Counted from the first letter of the stretch, positions 17,672-27,425 are shown. The stretch: DNA of 64,000 nt from JAGHKQ01 sp041920565 (GCA_041920565.1 JBHGXS010000064.1:13627-77626), one strand, 5' to 3'. Notes: generated by a model from the sequence alone, not told the origin. Translations and numbers: made by a program.

Positions 17672-17700
17672 TAAAAAGAACCCTTGCCTGAAGCAAGAGC
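17672..17700 (-). terminator. Terminator of the ABC-2 exporter operon
   Basis: On the minus strand ctcttgc pairs with gcaaggg around ttcag, followed by TTCTTTTTATTT. It lies 6 bp past the last permease gene. Confidence 0.7.
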
Positions 17701-17705
17701 CTGAT

Positions 17706-18503
17706 TTAACTGCCTGTACTTGCAAATGCTTTTAAGCCTCGCTGCCAAAATGCATAGGCGAGCACGCAAGAAAGAAGTGCCACCAATGGTGTAAAATAGG
17801 CGATAGTTTTGTATCCGCCGTCAAAAAAGGCGGATGCAGGATAGAAAGCGGTAAAGCCGTACGGAATGATAAAGGTTAATACAAACAGGATAAATTTATT
17901 ATAAATTGTCATCGGATAACGGGCGAAATCAGCCAAGTTAAATACGGCAAATACAACCGGCAAACTATCCGTCATCCAAAATGAAAAGGTAATGAAAAAG
18001 AGATTGATAGCCACAAAAATAAAACCGCTGGATAGAATCATGACAATCAACAATAAAACGTCCCATGCATCGAAAGTAATATCAAGATGGCTGATAGACG
18101 TATACAATACAATGCCTCCAATTAATAGCTGGCCGATGCCGTCTTGCTGTACTCGTTCCGCTATCACTTGAAAGAGGGGATTTATGGGGCGAATTAAAAG
18201 TCGATCCAGATTTCCGCTCCTGACATATTGCCATCCGAGAGTCCACAAATTATCAAAGAAGATATGATGAATGGAACGTCCCATAAACGCAATCCCGTAA
18301 ATTAAAAGAATTTCATAGAAGCTCCAGCCTTTTAACGTTTCAATATGATCAAATACTACTTTAATGAAAAAGATAGCGGCAAATTGCTGAAGGAAGACAG
18401 AGGCTATTCCGATAAGAAAGTCTACTCGATATTCCATCATCACTTTTACATGCTGTTTAAAATAAATCCAGTAAAGAAAGCTGTACCGCTTGAATGTTCT
18501 CAT
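17706..18503 (-). CDS. ABC-2 type permease (DUF990-like), second of pair
   Basis: This integral membrane protein (265 aa) has about six helices. The segment GWQYVRSGNLDRLLIRPINPLFQVI is characteristic of this ABC-2 subfamily, in which two similar permeases share one ATPase. ATG 18503 has gggggtgaacat upstream and starts 4 bp after the preceding permease gene ends. The substrate is unknown; related systems export drugs or lipids. Confidence 0.85.
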   Translation of the reverse strand: MRTFKRYSFLYWIYFKQHVKVMMEYRVDFLIGIASVFLQQFAAIFFIKVVFDHIETLKGWSFYEILLIYGIAFMGRSIHHIFFDNLWTLGWQYVRSGNLDRLLIRPINPLFQVIAERVQQDGIGQLLIGGIVLYTSISHLDITFDAWDVLLLIVMILSSGFIFVAINLFFITFSFWMTDSLPVVFAVFNLADFARYPMTIYNKFILFVLTFIIPYGFTAFYPASAFFDGGYKTIAYFTPLVALLSCVLAYAFWQRGLKAFASTGS

Positions 18504-18507
18504 ATGT

Positions 18508-19296
18508 TCACCCCCCGAATACTGTAATTTTTCGTACGGCAATTGCCCAGAGAATACGCACGAATACCGTAATAGAAACTAACCAAAGCAATTGGACTGC
18601 TATGGCTGTGTAAGCCTCGCTGCCTGCTATTGCACCTGTATAGATGGAGACCGGTACATATACCATTGCTTGAAACGGAAGAAACATGCTGATATTTTGA
18701 AACCATTCCGGATAAAGCGAGAGAGGCACCAATGCGCCGGAGCAAAATTGAATGACAGCTTCCCGGAGGACACGCATACCCCAAATGTTAACTGTCCAAA
18801 AGGCCAGAATTCCAATAATGAAGTCGAGTTGTGTACCGATTAACACACCCAATACCATGCTCAATAGAAATAAAAACAATGACTCCGGTGATTTTGGAAA
18901 TTGTATACCAATAAAGAAGATGGCAAACAGAAAAAGGGGAATAGCTGTACGAACAGATGAAGACAGCTTTTGCCCCAAGTCCATCGCTGCCAGTTTGTCT
19001 AACAAATGATAGGGCTTCATCAGTTCCAGTGCCACGTTTCCTTGTTTAATTAACTGTGCGAGTTCATTGCCTGCTCCTGACACATATTGCTCCAACAGTA
19101 AAGCAATCACCATATATGTTAACATCATTTCTAATGTTAAACTGCCTACTTCTGTCTTATTTTCGTAGACAGCACTCCAAAAGTAATAAAGAGTGAACAG
19201 CTTAATGATAATAGCAAAGGTTCCTGCCCAGTACCAAGCTACATAGGAGGTATCGATTTTAATTTGTGATTTCAGCATTTCCCAATACTTTCTCAC
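18508..19296 (-). CDS. ABC-2 type permease, first of pair
   Basis: The membrane protein (262 aa, about six helices) contains QYVSGAGNELAQLIKQGNVALELMKPYHLL, which parallels the RSGNLDRLLIRP segment of its partner permease. GTG 19296 is chosen because ggaggg lies about 9 nt upstream. The gene overlaps the 3' end of the ATPase gene by 38 bp, so translation is probably coupled. Confidence 0.85.
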   Translation of the reverse strand: MRKYWEMLKSQIKIDTSYVAWYWAGTFAIIIKLFTLYYFWSAVYENKTEVGSLTLEMMLTYMVIALLLEQYVSGAGNELAQLIKQGNVALELMKPYHLLDKLAAMDLGQKLSSSVRTAIPLFLFAIFFIGIQFPKSPESLFLFLLSMVLGVLIGTQLDFIIGILAFWTVNIWGMRVLREAVIQFCSGALVPLSLYPEWFQNISMFLPFQAMVYVPVSIYTGAIAGSEAYTAIAVQLLWLVSITVFVRILWAIAVRKITVFGG

Positions 19297-20296
19297 TGCG
19301 TAAATCCCTCCCTGTGTATATGTGTTTAATGATAGTTTCCAATTTTGGATCAGAAATGGAAACATCAAGTATTTTATTTTCTTTTACGATTTCAGAAATA
19401 ATAAAACCGGATGAAAGGGATTTGTTGTGAAAGGTGAGAGTAACAGTATTCGAAGATGTTTCTTCTGGTTCCAGCAGTTCAACATGCTCCGTAAGGGAAT
19501 GCGGCAGAGCAAATGATTCCCCTTCTTCCATTTCCAATGTGAGCAAACGGTTGTACTCAAATCGTTCTTTTAGCTCTTGCAGGCTTCCATCATAAATAAT
19601 GATTCCTTTATCAATAATAATGACGCGGCTGCAAATCTCTTCAATATCTTGCATATCATGGGTCGTTAGCACAACCGTAGTGCCGAGACGCCGGTTCATT
19701 TCTTTTATGAACTCCCGTATTTTTGCTTTCACATCAATATCCAATCCGATTGTCGGCTCATCCAAAAAGACAACAGGAGGACGATGCAAAAAGGAAGCAG
19801 CCAGCTCACAGCGCATTTTTTGACCGAGCGATAGTTGACGAACCGGAATCGGAAGAAGCGGCCCTAAATCCAATACTTCTTCAAACAGCTTTAACATCTC
19901 ATCATATTGTGTTTGAGGTACTTCGTAAATGTGCTTTAATAAATCAAATGATTCACGAACGGGAATGTCCCAGGCAAGCTGCGTCCGTTGTCCGAAAACA
20001 GCCCCAATGTTCTTGGCATTTGCGACTCGATCTTTATATGGGATAATGCCGTTTACTTTTACGCTTCCATCATCCGGTGTTAAAATCCCGCAAAGCATTT
20101 TGATGGTTGTGGATTTTCCGGCACCGTTAAATCCGATATAAGCTACCATTTCGCCTTGGTTGATAGTAAAGGAAACAGAATTGACGGCACGCTTCACCTG
20201 ATACTTTCTTTTAAAAAGAGCTTTGATCGCTCCAATTAAACCGGGATCACGTTCGAGAATTTTATAATCCTTGGATAAGTTTTGTACTTCAATCAT
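19259..20296 (-). CDS. ABC exporter ATPase (NatA-like)
   Basis: The product (345 aa) powers the two permeases encoded just downstream. It has Walker A GFNGAGKST, Q-loop GQRTQLAWD, signature LSLGQKMRCELAAS and Walker B VVFLDEPTIGLD, plus the H-loop TTHDMQDIEE. A C-terminal extension of about 100 residues beyond the ATPase core is usual for this exporter group. ATG 20296 is taken over an in-frame GTG at 20305, which itself forms part of the ribosome site aggtg. Confidence 0.9.
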   Translation of the reverse strand: MIEVQNLSKDYKILERDPGLIGAIKALFKRKYQVKRAVNSVSFTINQGEMVAYIGFNGAGKSTTIKMLCGILTPDDGSVKVNGIIPYKDRVANAKNIGAVFGQRTQLAWDIPVRESFDLLKHIYEVPQTQYDEMLKLFEEVLDLGPLLPIPVRQLSLGQKMRCELAASFLHRPPVVFLDEPTIGLDIDVKAKIREFIKEMNRRLGTTVVLTTHDMQDIEEICSRVIIIDKGIIIYDGSLQELKERFEYNRLLTLEMEEGESFALPHSLTEHVELLEPEETSSNTVTLTFHNKSLSSGFIISEIVKENKILDVSISDPKLETIIKHIYTGRDLRSEKVLGNAEITN

Positions 20297-20475
20297 GGAT
20301 TTCACCTGCTTTTTAATTTTAATAATGAGGCAGTTTAATAGTATAGAAGAGGAAAACAGTGAAAACGATTTCGAGGTGGTGAGAAATCATTTTACAGATA
20401 AATCCAATAATTTACAAGATGGTTTTGTGAATTATTTTTGAAAATTTCGTTATTTAACGGAATAAACAATAATGA

Positions 20476-20504
20476 TTGCGCTTACAAAATTTATGATATA
20501 TAGT
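20476..20504 (+). promoter_or_regulatory. Candidate promoter of aspA
   Basis: TTGCGC (20476-20481) and TATAGT (20499-20504) with a 17-bp spacer, 118 bp before the aspA start. The leader between them holds an imperfect inverted repeat (gatgagaaactctcattctc) but no recognised riboswitch. The rest of the 316-bp gap shows nothing further. Confidence 0.45.
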
Positions 20505-20621
20505 GGAAGCGAGATGAGAAACTCTCATTCTCATTGTGAAAACTTTACTATTGCAAAAATAATCATTTTAATAGAAAATAAGAATTTGACTGTCAAATAC
20601 TACAGCATAGGGGATAGATCA

Positions 20622-22061
20622 ATGATTGACACAAAGGATATACGTATTGAACGCGATTTTCTTGGAGAAAAAGAAGTTCCGAAACATGCGTATTATGGTG
20701 TGCAAACATTACGAGCAGTAGAAAACTTTCCAATTACAGGCTACCGTCTTCACACCTCTTTAATTCGAGCTATGGCCATCGTAAAAAAAGCAGCAGCTCT
20801 TGCAAATATGGAAACAGGTTATTTACGGCCTGATGTGGCACGTGCGATTGTACAAGCTGCGGAAGAAATTATAGAAGGAAAGCTTCATGACCAATTTATT
20901 GTTGACCCGATTCAGGGAGGAGCAGGCACTTCTATCAATATGAATGCCAACGAAGTAATCGCCAATCGTGCTCTTGAAATACTCGGAAAAGAAAAGGGTG
21001 ACTATAAAACAATCAGCCCGAACACCCATGTAAACATGGCTCAATCTACAAACGATGCGTTTCCGACAGGTATTCATATCGCAGTATTGGACATGCTTGA
21101 GCAGTTGCTTGTTACAATGGAACAGCTGCATGACGCTTTTGCTCAAAAAGCAAAAGAATTTGATCATGTAATCAAAATGGGACGCACGCATTTGCAAGAC
21201 GCAGTGCCGATTCGTCTAGGACAAGAGTTTGAAGCGTACCGCCGCGTATTGTCTCGTGATATAAAACGCATCAAGCAATCCCGCCAGCATTTATATGAAG
21301 TAAATATGGGTGCAACAGCGGTAGGAACAGGTTTGAATGCTGATCCAAAGTATATTGAACGAGTAGTAAAGCATCTTGCGGACATCAGCGGCTTTCCGCT
21401 CGTAGGCGCCGAACATCTGGTAGATGCAACGCAAAATACGGATGCTTATACAGAAGTATCTGCAGCGTTGAAGGTTTGTATGATGAATATGTCCAAGATT
21501 GCGAACGACCTGCGCTTAATGGCTTCCGGTCCTCGTGTCGGACTTGCGGAAATCCAGCTTCCGGCGCGTCAACCGGGATCCTCTATCATGCCAGGTAAGG
21601 TAAACCCTGTTATGGCAGAAGTCATTAACCAAGTAGCGTTCCAAGTTATCGGAAATGACCACACAATCTGCTTGGCTTCTGAAGCAGGACAGCTTGAATT
21701 AAACGTAATGGAACCGGTGCTTGTCTTTAATTTGCTCCAATCGATCAGTATTATGAACAATGCTTTCCGTGTATTCCGTGAATACTGTATTGAAGGCATC
21801 ACAGCAAATGAAGAATTGTTGAAGGAATATGTTGAAAAAAGCGTCGGGGTCATTACAGCAGTAAATCCTCATATTGGCTATGAAGCGGCTTCTCGTATTG
21901 CACGCGAAGCAATCTTAACAGGAAAATCTGTGCGTGAGCTTTGCCTGCAGCATAAAGTGTTAACAGAAGAAGAGTTGGATTTAATTTTAGATCCGTATGA
22001 AATGACTCACCCTGAAATTGCAGGTGCATCCTTATTGGCAAAGAAACAAAAAACTTCGTAA
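20622..22061 (+). CDS. aspA: Aspartate ammonia-lyase (aspartase)
   Basis: The enzyme (479 aa) deaminates L-aspartate to fumarate and ammonia. It belongs to the aspartase/fumarase family, shown by the signature GSSIMPGKVNPVMAE (catalytic Ser, about residues 320-335), the substrate motifs NTHVNMAQSTND and GRTHLQDAVPIRLGQEF. The start AYYGVQTLRAVENFPITG is aspartase-like rather than fumarase-like. ATG 20622 has gggga upstream; the long in-frame extension is AT-rich and non-coding in character. It is followed by a terminator. Confidence 0.93.
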   Translation: MIDTKDIRIERDFLGEKEVPKHAYYGVQTLRAVENFPITGYRLHTSLIRAMAIVKKAAALANMETGYLRPDVARAIVQAAEEIIEGKLHDQFIVDPIQGGAGTSINMNANEVIANRALEILGKEKGDYKTISPNTHVNMAQSTNDAFPTGIHIAVLDMLEQLLVTMEQLHDAFAQKAKEFDHVIKMGRTHLQDAVPIRLGQEFEAYRRVLSRDIKRIKQSRQHLYEVNMGATAVGTGLNADPKYIERVVKHLADISGFPLVGAEHLVDATQNTDAYTEVSAALKVCMMNMSKIANDLRLMASGPRVGLAEIQLPARQPGSSIMPGKVNPVMAEVINQVAFQVIGNDHTICLASEAGQLELNVMEPVLVFNLLQSISIMNNAFRVFREYCIEGITANEELLKEYVEKSVGVITAVNPHIGYEAASRIAREAILTGKSVRELCLQHKVLTEEELDLILDPYEMTHPEIAGASLLAKKQKTS

Positions 22062-22092
22062 AAAGACGGCGAACAGCCGTCTTTTTTGTTTT
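22058..22092 (+). terminator. Terminator after aspA
   Basis: aaaaagacggc/gccgtctttttt stem with a 5-nt loop and a T6 tract. Confidence 0.88.
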
Positions 22093-22175
22093 CCACAGGA
22101 TTTTACATGGTTCATGGCAAATATTTAAAACATATAAATGTATGTGGATGCACCTAAGAAAGGGTGAAGTTCGAA

Positions 22176-23327
22176 GTGAATGATGGATTTATTAAGACAG
22201 AAAAACAAAAAGAAATACTTACAAAGCTGGAGCAGTTAATCGGCGGATTTCAAGAACGGGAGCCAAAGCTGGATGAGTTAGGTTCCTTTCCATATGAAAA
22301 CATAAAAAAACTGAAGGAATTTGGATATACATCTTTATCCATTGCAAAAGAATACGGTGGTGAAGAAATTTCCTTATATGATTTTTTACTGTTTCAAGAA
22401 AAAATTGCAGAAGGAGACGGATCTACTGCTTTATCTGTTGGATGGCATGTCGGAATCATGTTAGAGCTGACAGAAAACCCTCGATGGGAACCGGAGTTGT
22501 TTTCACAAATTTGTCTGGAAGTGAAAAAAGGCGCATTATTGAATCGTTGTGCAACCGAACGAAATACGGGCAGTCCAACACGTGGAGGAAAACCGGAAAC
22601 GACAGCCCGCGCAGAAGGAGATAAGTGGATTGTAAATGGAAGAAAAACATTCACGACCATGTCTCACATGCTGGATTACTTTCTTGTATCGGCAAGCATA
22701 GAAGAAAGTGAAGAGGTTGGGGAGTTTCTCATTCCTTGTAATACAGCGGGTGTAAAAATAGAAGAAACGTGGGACAGCGTCGCGTTAAGAGGAACAGCAA
22801 GTCATGATCTTGCATTAGAGAACGTTGTTATTCCGAAAGAATATTTGGTGGAAACGAGAAACAGCGGTAAAAAGAGCAATCATGGCTGGCTCCTCCATAT
22901 TCCTGCTTGTTATTTGGGGATTGCTCAGGCAGCAAGGAAATATGCCTTGAGCTTTGCCAAAACATACAAACCAAATAGTGTGACTGAGCCGATTCATACG
23001 TTACCGAACGTACAAAGATTAATAGGAGAAATGGAATTAGAACTCATGCAAGCCCGCCACTTCATGTACAGTGTAGCTGAAAGGTATGATGCGTGTAATG
23101 GAACGCAACAGCTTCAAGCGGAATTATCTGCTGTGAAATATGTGGCAACTAACGCAGCTATATCAGTAGTAGATAAAGCCATGCGCATTGTCGGGGCGAG
23201 AAGTTTGTCGGAGAAAAATCCGCTTCACCGATACTATTTAAATGTTCGGGCCGGACTTCATAATCCGCCGATGGATGATATTACATTGAAACAGTTAGCT
23301 CACAGGGCGATAGAAGAAGCGGAATGA
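22176..23327 (+). CDS. Acyl-CoA dehydrogenase family flavoprotein
   Basis: The protein (383 aa) has the acyl-CoA dehydrogenase fold. An N-terminal helical domain (KLKEFGYTSLSIAKEYGGEEISLYDF) precedes the middle beta domain (WIVNGRKTFTTMSHMLDYFLV). The C-terminal FAD-binding helical domain has the usual KYVATNAAISVVDKAMRIVGARSL. The usual catalytic Glu is not obvious, and the sequence resembles flavin monooxygenase-like members such as SfnB/DszC as well as true dehydrogenases. GTG 22176 suits the aaaggg 6-10 nt upstream better than GTG 22164. The exact substrate is unknown. Confidence 0.8.
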   Translation: MNDGFIKTEKQKEILTKLEQLIGGFQEREPKLDELGSFPYENIKKLKEFGYTSLSIAKEYGGEEISLYDFLLFQEKIAEGDGSTALSVGWHVGIMLELTENPRWEPELFSQICLEVKKGALLNRCATERNTGSPTRGGKPETTARAEGDKWIVNGRKTFTTMSHMLDYFLVSASIEESEEVGEFLIPCNTAGVKIEETWDSVALRGTASHDLALENVVIPKEYLVETRNSGKKSNHGWLLHIPACYLGIAQAARKYALSFAKTYKPNSVTEPIHTLPNVQRLIGEMELELMQARHFMYSVAERYDACNGTQQLQAELSAVKYVATNAAISVVDKAMRIVGARSLSEKNPLHRYYLNVRAGLHNPPMDDITLKQLAHRAIEEAE

Positions 23328-23519
23328 ATAAAATCCCGAGAAGAATATTTCTTGCTCGGGACTTTTCTTATCTTATGACTAACAACAGTGCACTCATGAG
23401 GTACTCGCTCCTTTTATGATTTTATGCACTGACAGTTGTATGCCGGCATGAAGAATAACACGGCAGGACAAAAAAGAGTAATTTCAAGCGTTGAAGCGGT
23501 CAGCAAGGAGGAAAAAGGA

Positions 23520-24290
23520 ATGAAGGAAAAGATTTTAGCCGAGTTAAAACGGATTGAACAAGAGAACGATGTGAAAGTTTTATATGCAGTCGAATCCGGA
23601 AGCAGGGCGTGGGGCTTTCCATCCAAGGACAGCGATTACGACGTTCGCTTCATTTATATTCATAAGCGGGATTGGTATTTATCTATCGAACAAAAACGAG
23701 ATGTGTTAGAGTATCCGATAAATGATCTATTAGATATAAGCGGCTGGGACTTGCGAAAAGCGCTTCAGCTTTTATTGAAATCCAATCCTGCGCTATTGGA
23801 ATGGCTTCGCTCTCCGATTGTGTACTCAAAACAGTATGATACTGCCGAACAGCTCCGAAATATAAGCAATCAATACATATCGCAAAAAGCAAGCCTTTAC
23901 CATTATCTTCATATGGCAAGCAGAAACTATCGTGACTATTTACAAGGAGAAACGGTGAAAATTAAGAAATATTTCTACGTTCTTCGTCCGATACTTGCCT
24001 GCATGTGGTTAGAGAAAATGGAAACTGTACCGCCAGTTGCTTTTGAGGAGCTGCTGGAAATGGAGGGATTATCCCAAGAGCTTTTAGATGAGATTCACAG
24101 CTTGCTTGTAAGAAAAAAAGCAGGGGAAGAGCTGGATCTAGAGCCTCGCCGTCAAGTGTTGAATGCATTTATTGAAGAGAAATTGGGATATTATCAAGAA
24201 TATGTAAAAAGTCTGGGGAAGAAGAAAGAGGTAGAAGTCGAAGCATTAAATGTGTTATTTCGAAAGACTTTAGAAGAAGTATGGAAATAA
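23520..24290 (+). CDS. Predicted nucleotidyltransferase (YcgL/RlaP family)
   Basis: This 256-residue protein belongs to the minimal nucleotidyltransferase superfamily. The motif ESGSRAWGFPSKDSDYDVRF (about residues 23-42) gives the GS...DxD metal site, and WDLRKALQLLLKSNPALLEWLRSP is conserved in this family. Targets in bacteria are not established. ATG 23520 has an ideal aaggagg 8 nt upstream; an in-frame extension to 23436 lacks one. It is monocistronic and converges with the ResA-like gene. Confidence 0.85.
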   Translation: MKEKILAELKRIEQENDVKVLYAVESGSRAWGFPSKDSDYDVRFIYIHKRDWYLSIEQKRDVLEYPINDLLDISGWDLRKALQLLLKSNPALLEWLRSPIVYSKQYDTAEQLRNISNQYISQKASLYHYLHMASRNYRDYLQGETVKIKKYFYVLRPILACMWLEKMETVPPVAFEELLEMEGLSQELLDEIHSLLVRKKAGEELDLEPRRQVLNAFIEEKLGYYQEYVKSLGKKKEVEVEALNVLFRKTLEEVWK

Positions 24291-24291
24291 G

Positions 24292-24316
24292 AAAAGGGGC
24301 TGACTTACAAGCCCCT
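24292..24316. terminator. Shared hairpin between convergent genes
   Basis: aggggc/gcccct stem with a 10-nt loop lying between the nucleotidyltransferase stop and the ResA-like stop, T-rich on both sides. Confidence 0.6.
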
Positions 24317-24863
24317 ACATTTTCTCCATATAATCCTTCATCGTTTCGTACGACATCGGTCCGACATGCTTAAAGTGAATCACGCCATTTTCGTCTAAAA
24401 AGTAAGTAGTCGGAACAGAAACAATTTCATAGCGAGAACCTGCTGTTCCTTTTTCATCTAGTAAAATAGGGAATGAGAGACCTTGTTCGGCTTTAAAGGT
24501 CTTTACGTTTTCAATACTGCTTTCGCTTTCCGTTAAATTCACAGCAATAATCTCGACATCTTGATCTTTCATATCTTTATAAAATTGCTCCATTTCCGGC
24601 ATCTCGGCGCGGCATGGCGGACACCAAGTAGCCCAAAAGTTCAGCATTACTGTTTTTCCTTTAAAATCGGAAAGATGCACTTTGGAGCCGTCAAGCTGCT
24701 GTAACGTAAAATGTGGAGCTGCATAGGAAACTTCCAATCCAATCGGGGCATCGGATTTTGATTTTGCAGGTGCTTTTGCTGATTTTTCTTTTAGCACAGT
24801 GTTATTGATAATGGCCCAGCCTGCCATTGCTAATAATAAAACGACAATACTATACTTTTTCAT
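24315..24863 (-). CDS. Membrane-anchored thiol-disulfide oxidoreductase (ResA/TlpA-like)
   Basis: The product (182 aa) has an N-terminal signal-anchor (about 5-22) and an AhpC/TSA-type thioredoxin domain outside the membrane. The active site is FWATWCPPCRAEMPE, and VPTTYFLDENG holds the cis-Pro. Such proteins reduce disulfides of exported or haem-protein substrates. ATG 24863 has ggaggag upstream and overlaps the end of the preceding membrane gene by 4 bp. The pair lies divergent from a sulfur-detoxification operon and shares an operator with it, so it may belong to the same regulon. Confidence 0.88.
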   Translation of the reverse strand: MKKYSIVVLLLAMAGWAIINNTVLKEKSAKAPAKSKSDAPIGLEVSYAAPHFTLQQLDGSKVHLSDFKGKTVMLNFWATWCPPCRAEMPEMEQFYKDMKDQDVEIIAVNLTESESSIENVKTFKAEQGLSFPILLDEKGTAGSRYEIVSVPTTYFLDENGVIHFKHVGPMSYETMKDYMEKM

Positions 24864-25485
24864 CGTTTCTCCTCCGATTTTCCAGTAATATACCAATACT
24901 TTTCTGCGAGCAAAAGACTTAATACAAATACAATATAGAAGGTTTGTTCTTTAGAAAGCCCGAACAAAAAAGATGAGGACTGAAATAAGGAAAGAAAGAA
25001 CAAGAACAATAAAAAGAAAACAGAGTATGTCAAAAGCATTTGTTCTTTTGCGTAACGCAACAATACATAGGCAAATACATAACAAGCTATCCCTTGGAAT
25101 ATTCCAGTGATACTAGAAAAAAGGATAGAAGCACTCAGCAATTTGTATGTACCATAAAATACTGTGATACCTGTAAAAAGAGGAAGCAAGAGATTATAAG
25201 CGGGCACATTTAATGGCTTTTGTTTTCTATATAAATACATTCCGCTTACAACAAATCCCGCCCAATATCCCCAATACCCTCCATTGAAATAAAGAAGTGC
25301 CATTGGATTATGCCACATATTCATTGGGTGAAATACAGCATAACTCATCTTCCAAGCAATAAGTCCATATAAAAAAGCGTTTGTAATAATTTCATGTAAC
25401 AAATGAGGGTATTTCTTGCACTATAACGAGTGAATATGTAAGCAAGCAGAGAACTGATAACAAAAATAATAACGCCTTTTTGCAT
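24860..25485 (-). pseudogene. Polytopic membrane protein gene split by a frameshift
   Basis: ATG 25485 (good ggagc site) opens a frame beginning MQKGVIIFVISSLLAYIFTR that runs off frame at about 25407. The next frame continues PHLLHEIITNAFLYGLIAWK and stays open through several helices to 24860. Inserting one C into the CCC run at 25407-25409 (minus strand) joins them into a ~208-aa protein with about six or seven membrane segments. The part around NMWHNPMALLYFNGGYWGYWAG faintly recalls prolipoprotein diacylglyceryl transferase, but I cannot assign a function. Sequencing error in the short C-run is possible. Confidence 0.6.
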
Positions 25486-25578
25486 TACAATAGCTCCTAA
25501 TTGTACATTTAAAATGAAAAACACCCCAATCCCATATATACTACAGCAATGGTAACAAACATATTTTTGGATTGTCAA

Positions 25579-25594
25579 ATACCCAATAAGGTAT
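25579..25594. promoter_or_regulatory. CstR-like operator in the divergent region
   Basis: atacccaataaggtat has ATACC/GGTAT arms like the other sites in this cluster. A consensus TTGACA in minus-strand orientation directly abuts it (25573-25578), so it can control the minus-strand membrane-protein/ResA-like pair. Confidence 0.55.
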
Positions 25595-25714
25595 GATATA
25601 CTTTGCGTGGATAGGGAAATTTTCATTGCGGCGGAATTTTTCGTCAGCGGTTTAAAGTCGATCGTGCGAGATATGCTTCATATGTGTCTAATATGTGAAA
25701 GATATTTTTTATGC

Positions 25715-25743
25715 TTTACAATATACCCTATAGGGTATATAAT
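25715..25743 (+). promoter_or_regulatory. Promoter with CstR-like operator in its spacer
   Basis: TTTACA (25715-25720) and a consensus TATAAT (25738-25743) are separated by 17 bp. The 20-bp perfect palindrome atataccctatagggtatat (25721-25740) fills the spacer. A bound repressor would directly block polymerase. It lies 30 bp before the CoA-disulfide reductase start. Confidence 0.85.
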
Positions 25744-25772
25744 GAAATCGGAAACGAGCTAAGGAGGATGAC

Positions 25773-27425
25773 ATGATGAAAAAAAAGATTGTGATTGTTG
25801 GCGGAGTTGCAGGAGGCGCAACAGCTGCCGCTCGTTTGCGCAGATTAAACGAACAAGATGAGATCGTGTTGTTCGAACGTGGTGAATATATTTCTTTCGC
25901 AAACTGCGGCTTGCCGTATTACATTGGAGAAGTCATTGCAGACCGAAAAAAGCTTCTTGTCCAAACGGTAGAGGGTATGTCAAAACGATTTGGCATTGAT
26001 ATCCGCAATTTAAGTGAAGTAGTAAGTATTAATCGTGAACACAAAACGGTAACTGTCAAAAAGCTTCGTACAGGTGAAACATACGAAGAAGCGTATGACG
26101 TTCTTATTTTATCTCCGGGGGCAAAGCCGATCCAACCGTCTATTCCAGGTATTGAGGAAGCAAAAGCTTTATTTACATTGCGCAATGTACCGGATACAGA
26201 CAAGATCAAGGCATATGTAGATGAACAGAAGCCGAAGCGTGCTGTTGTGATTGGCGGCGGTTTTATCGGTGTCGAGATGGCTGAAAACTTGCGTGAACGC
26301 AACGTGGAAGTAACGCTTGTAGAAATGGCAAATCAAGTTATGGCACCGATTGACTATGAAATGGCAGCGATTGTTCATGCTCATATGAAAGAGCACGGAG
26401 TAAAATTGATTTTAGAAGACGGTGTACAAGCATTTGAGGAACAAGGAAGAATTGTACGTCTAAACAGCGGAAAAGAAATTCAAACGGATATGATTATTCT
26501 TGCAATCGGTGTACAGCCTGAGAGCACTCTTGCAAAAGAAGCAGGATTAGAATTGGGTGTTCGCGGTACGATTAAAGTAAATGAGAGATTGCAAACATCA
26601 GATCCATCTATCTATGCGATTGGAGATGCCATCGAAGTAAAAGATTATATCAACGGTACAGAAACGATGATTCCGTTAGCATGGCCTGCGAATCGCCAAG
26701 GCCGTCTTGTTGCCGATCATATTAATGGGCGTGACATAAAATATAAGGGAACATTGGGTACGTCTATTGCTAAAGTCTTTGATTTAACAGTGGCAGCGAC
26801 AGGAAACAATGAGAAAACATTAAAACGTCTAGGTATTCCGTATGAAGTTGTTCATGTACATCCAGCCAATCATGCGACATATTATCCGGGTGCAGCACAA
26901 ATTTCATTGAAGCTGATTTTTGATAAAGAAACGGGAACGATTTATGGAGCGCAGGCAGTTGGAAAGGATGGGGCAGATAAGCGCATTGATGTTCTGGCAA
27001 CTGCGATAAAGGGCGGATTAAAGGTAATGGATCTTCCAGACTTAGAATTGGCATACGCACCACCGTATTCTTCTGCAAAAGATCCGGTAAACATGGCAGG
27101 GTATGTCGCTTCTAATATTATGGATGGAGATGTAGAAACGGTACAATGGCATGAGATCGATGAGCTCGTACAGAAAGGAAATATGCTCATTGATGTTCGT
27201 GATCCGGGTGAGGTAGCGAGAGGAGCAATTTCTGGCGCTGTTAACATTCCTTTGAATGAGCTTCGAGAGCATTTGGATGAACTGCCAAAAGATCAAACAA
27301 TCTATGTAACATGCCAAGTAGGACTGCGGGGTTACTTGGCAAGCCGAATTTTAATGCAGCATGGATTTAAAGTGAAAAACTTAGACGGCGGCTATAAAAC
27401 GTATGCAGCAGTAAAGATGCAATAG
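25773..27425 (+). CDS. CoA-disulfide reductase with C-terminal rhodanese domain
   Basis: The protein (550 aa) fuses a pyridine nucleotide-disulfide oxidoreductase to a rhodanese. The FAD site is GGVAGGATAAARLRR. The single redox Cys of CoA-disulfide reductases is in SFANCGLPYY (about residue 45), the NAD site is VIGGGFIGVEMAE, and a rhodanese has its active Cys near 514 in TCQVGLRG. Such enzymes reduce CoA-disulfide or CoA-persulfide with NAD(P)H and pass sulfane sulfur along. A perfect operator sits in its promoter, and the CstR gene is two genes downstream. ATGs at 25773 and 25776 are both possible. Confidence 0.92.
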   Translation: MMKKKIVIVGGVAGGATAAARLRRLNEQDEIVLFERGEYISFANCGLPYYIGEVIADRKKLLVQTVEGMSKRFGIDIRNLSEVVSINREHKTVTVKKLRTGETYEEAYDVLILSPGAKPIQPSIPGIEEAKALFTLRNVPDTDKIKAYVDEQKPKRAVVIGGGFIGVEMAENLRERNVEVTLVEMANQVMAPIDYEMAAIVHAHMKEHGVKLILEDGVQAFEEQGRIVRLNSGKEIQTDMIILAIGVQPESTLAKEAGLELGVRGTIKVNERLQTSDPSIYAIGDAIEVKDYINGTETMIPLAWPANRQGRLVADHINGRDIKYKGTLGTSIAKVFDLTVAATGNNEKTLKRLGIPYEVVHVHPANHATYYPGAAQISLKLIFDKETGTIYGAQAVGKDGADKRIDVLATAIKGGLKVMDLPDLELAYAPPYSSAKDPVNMAGYVASNIMDGDVETVQWHEIDELVQKGNMLIDVRDPGEVARGAISGAVNIPLNELREHLDELPKDQTIYVTCQVGLRGYLASRILMQHGFKVKNLDGGYKTYAAVKMQ

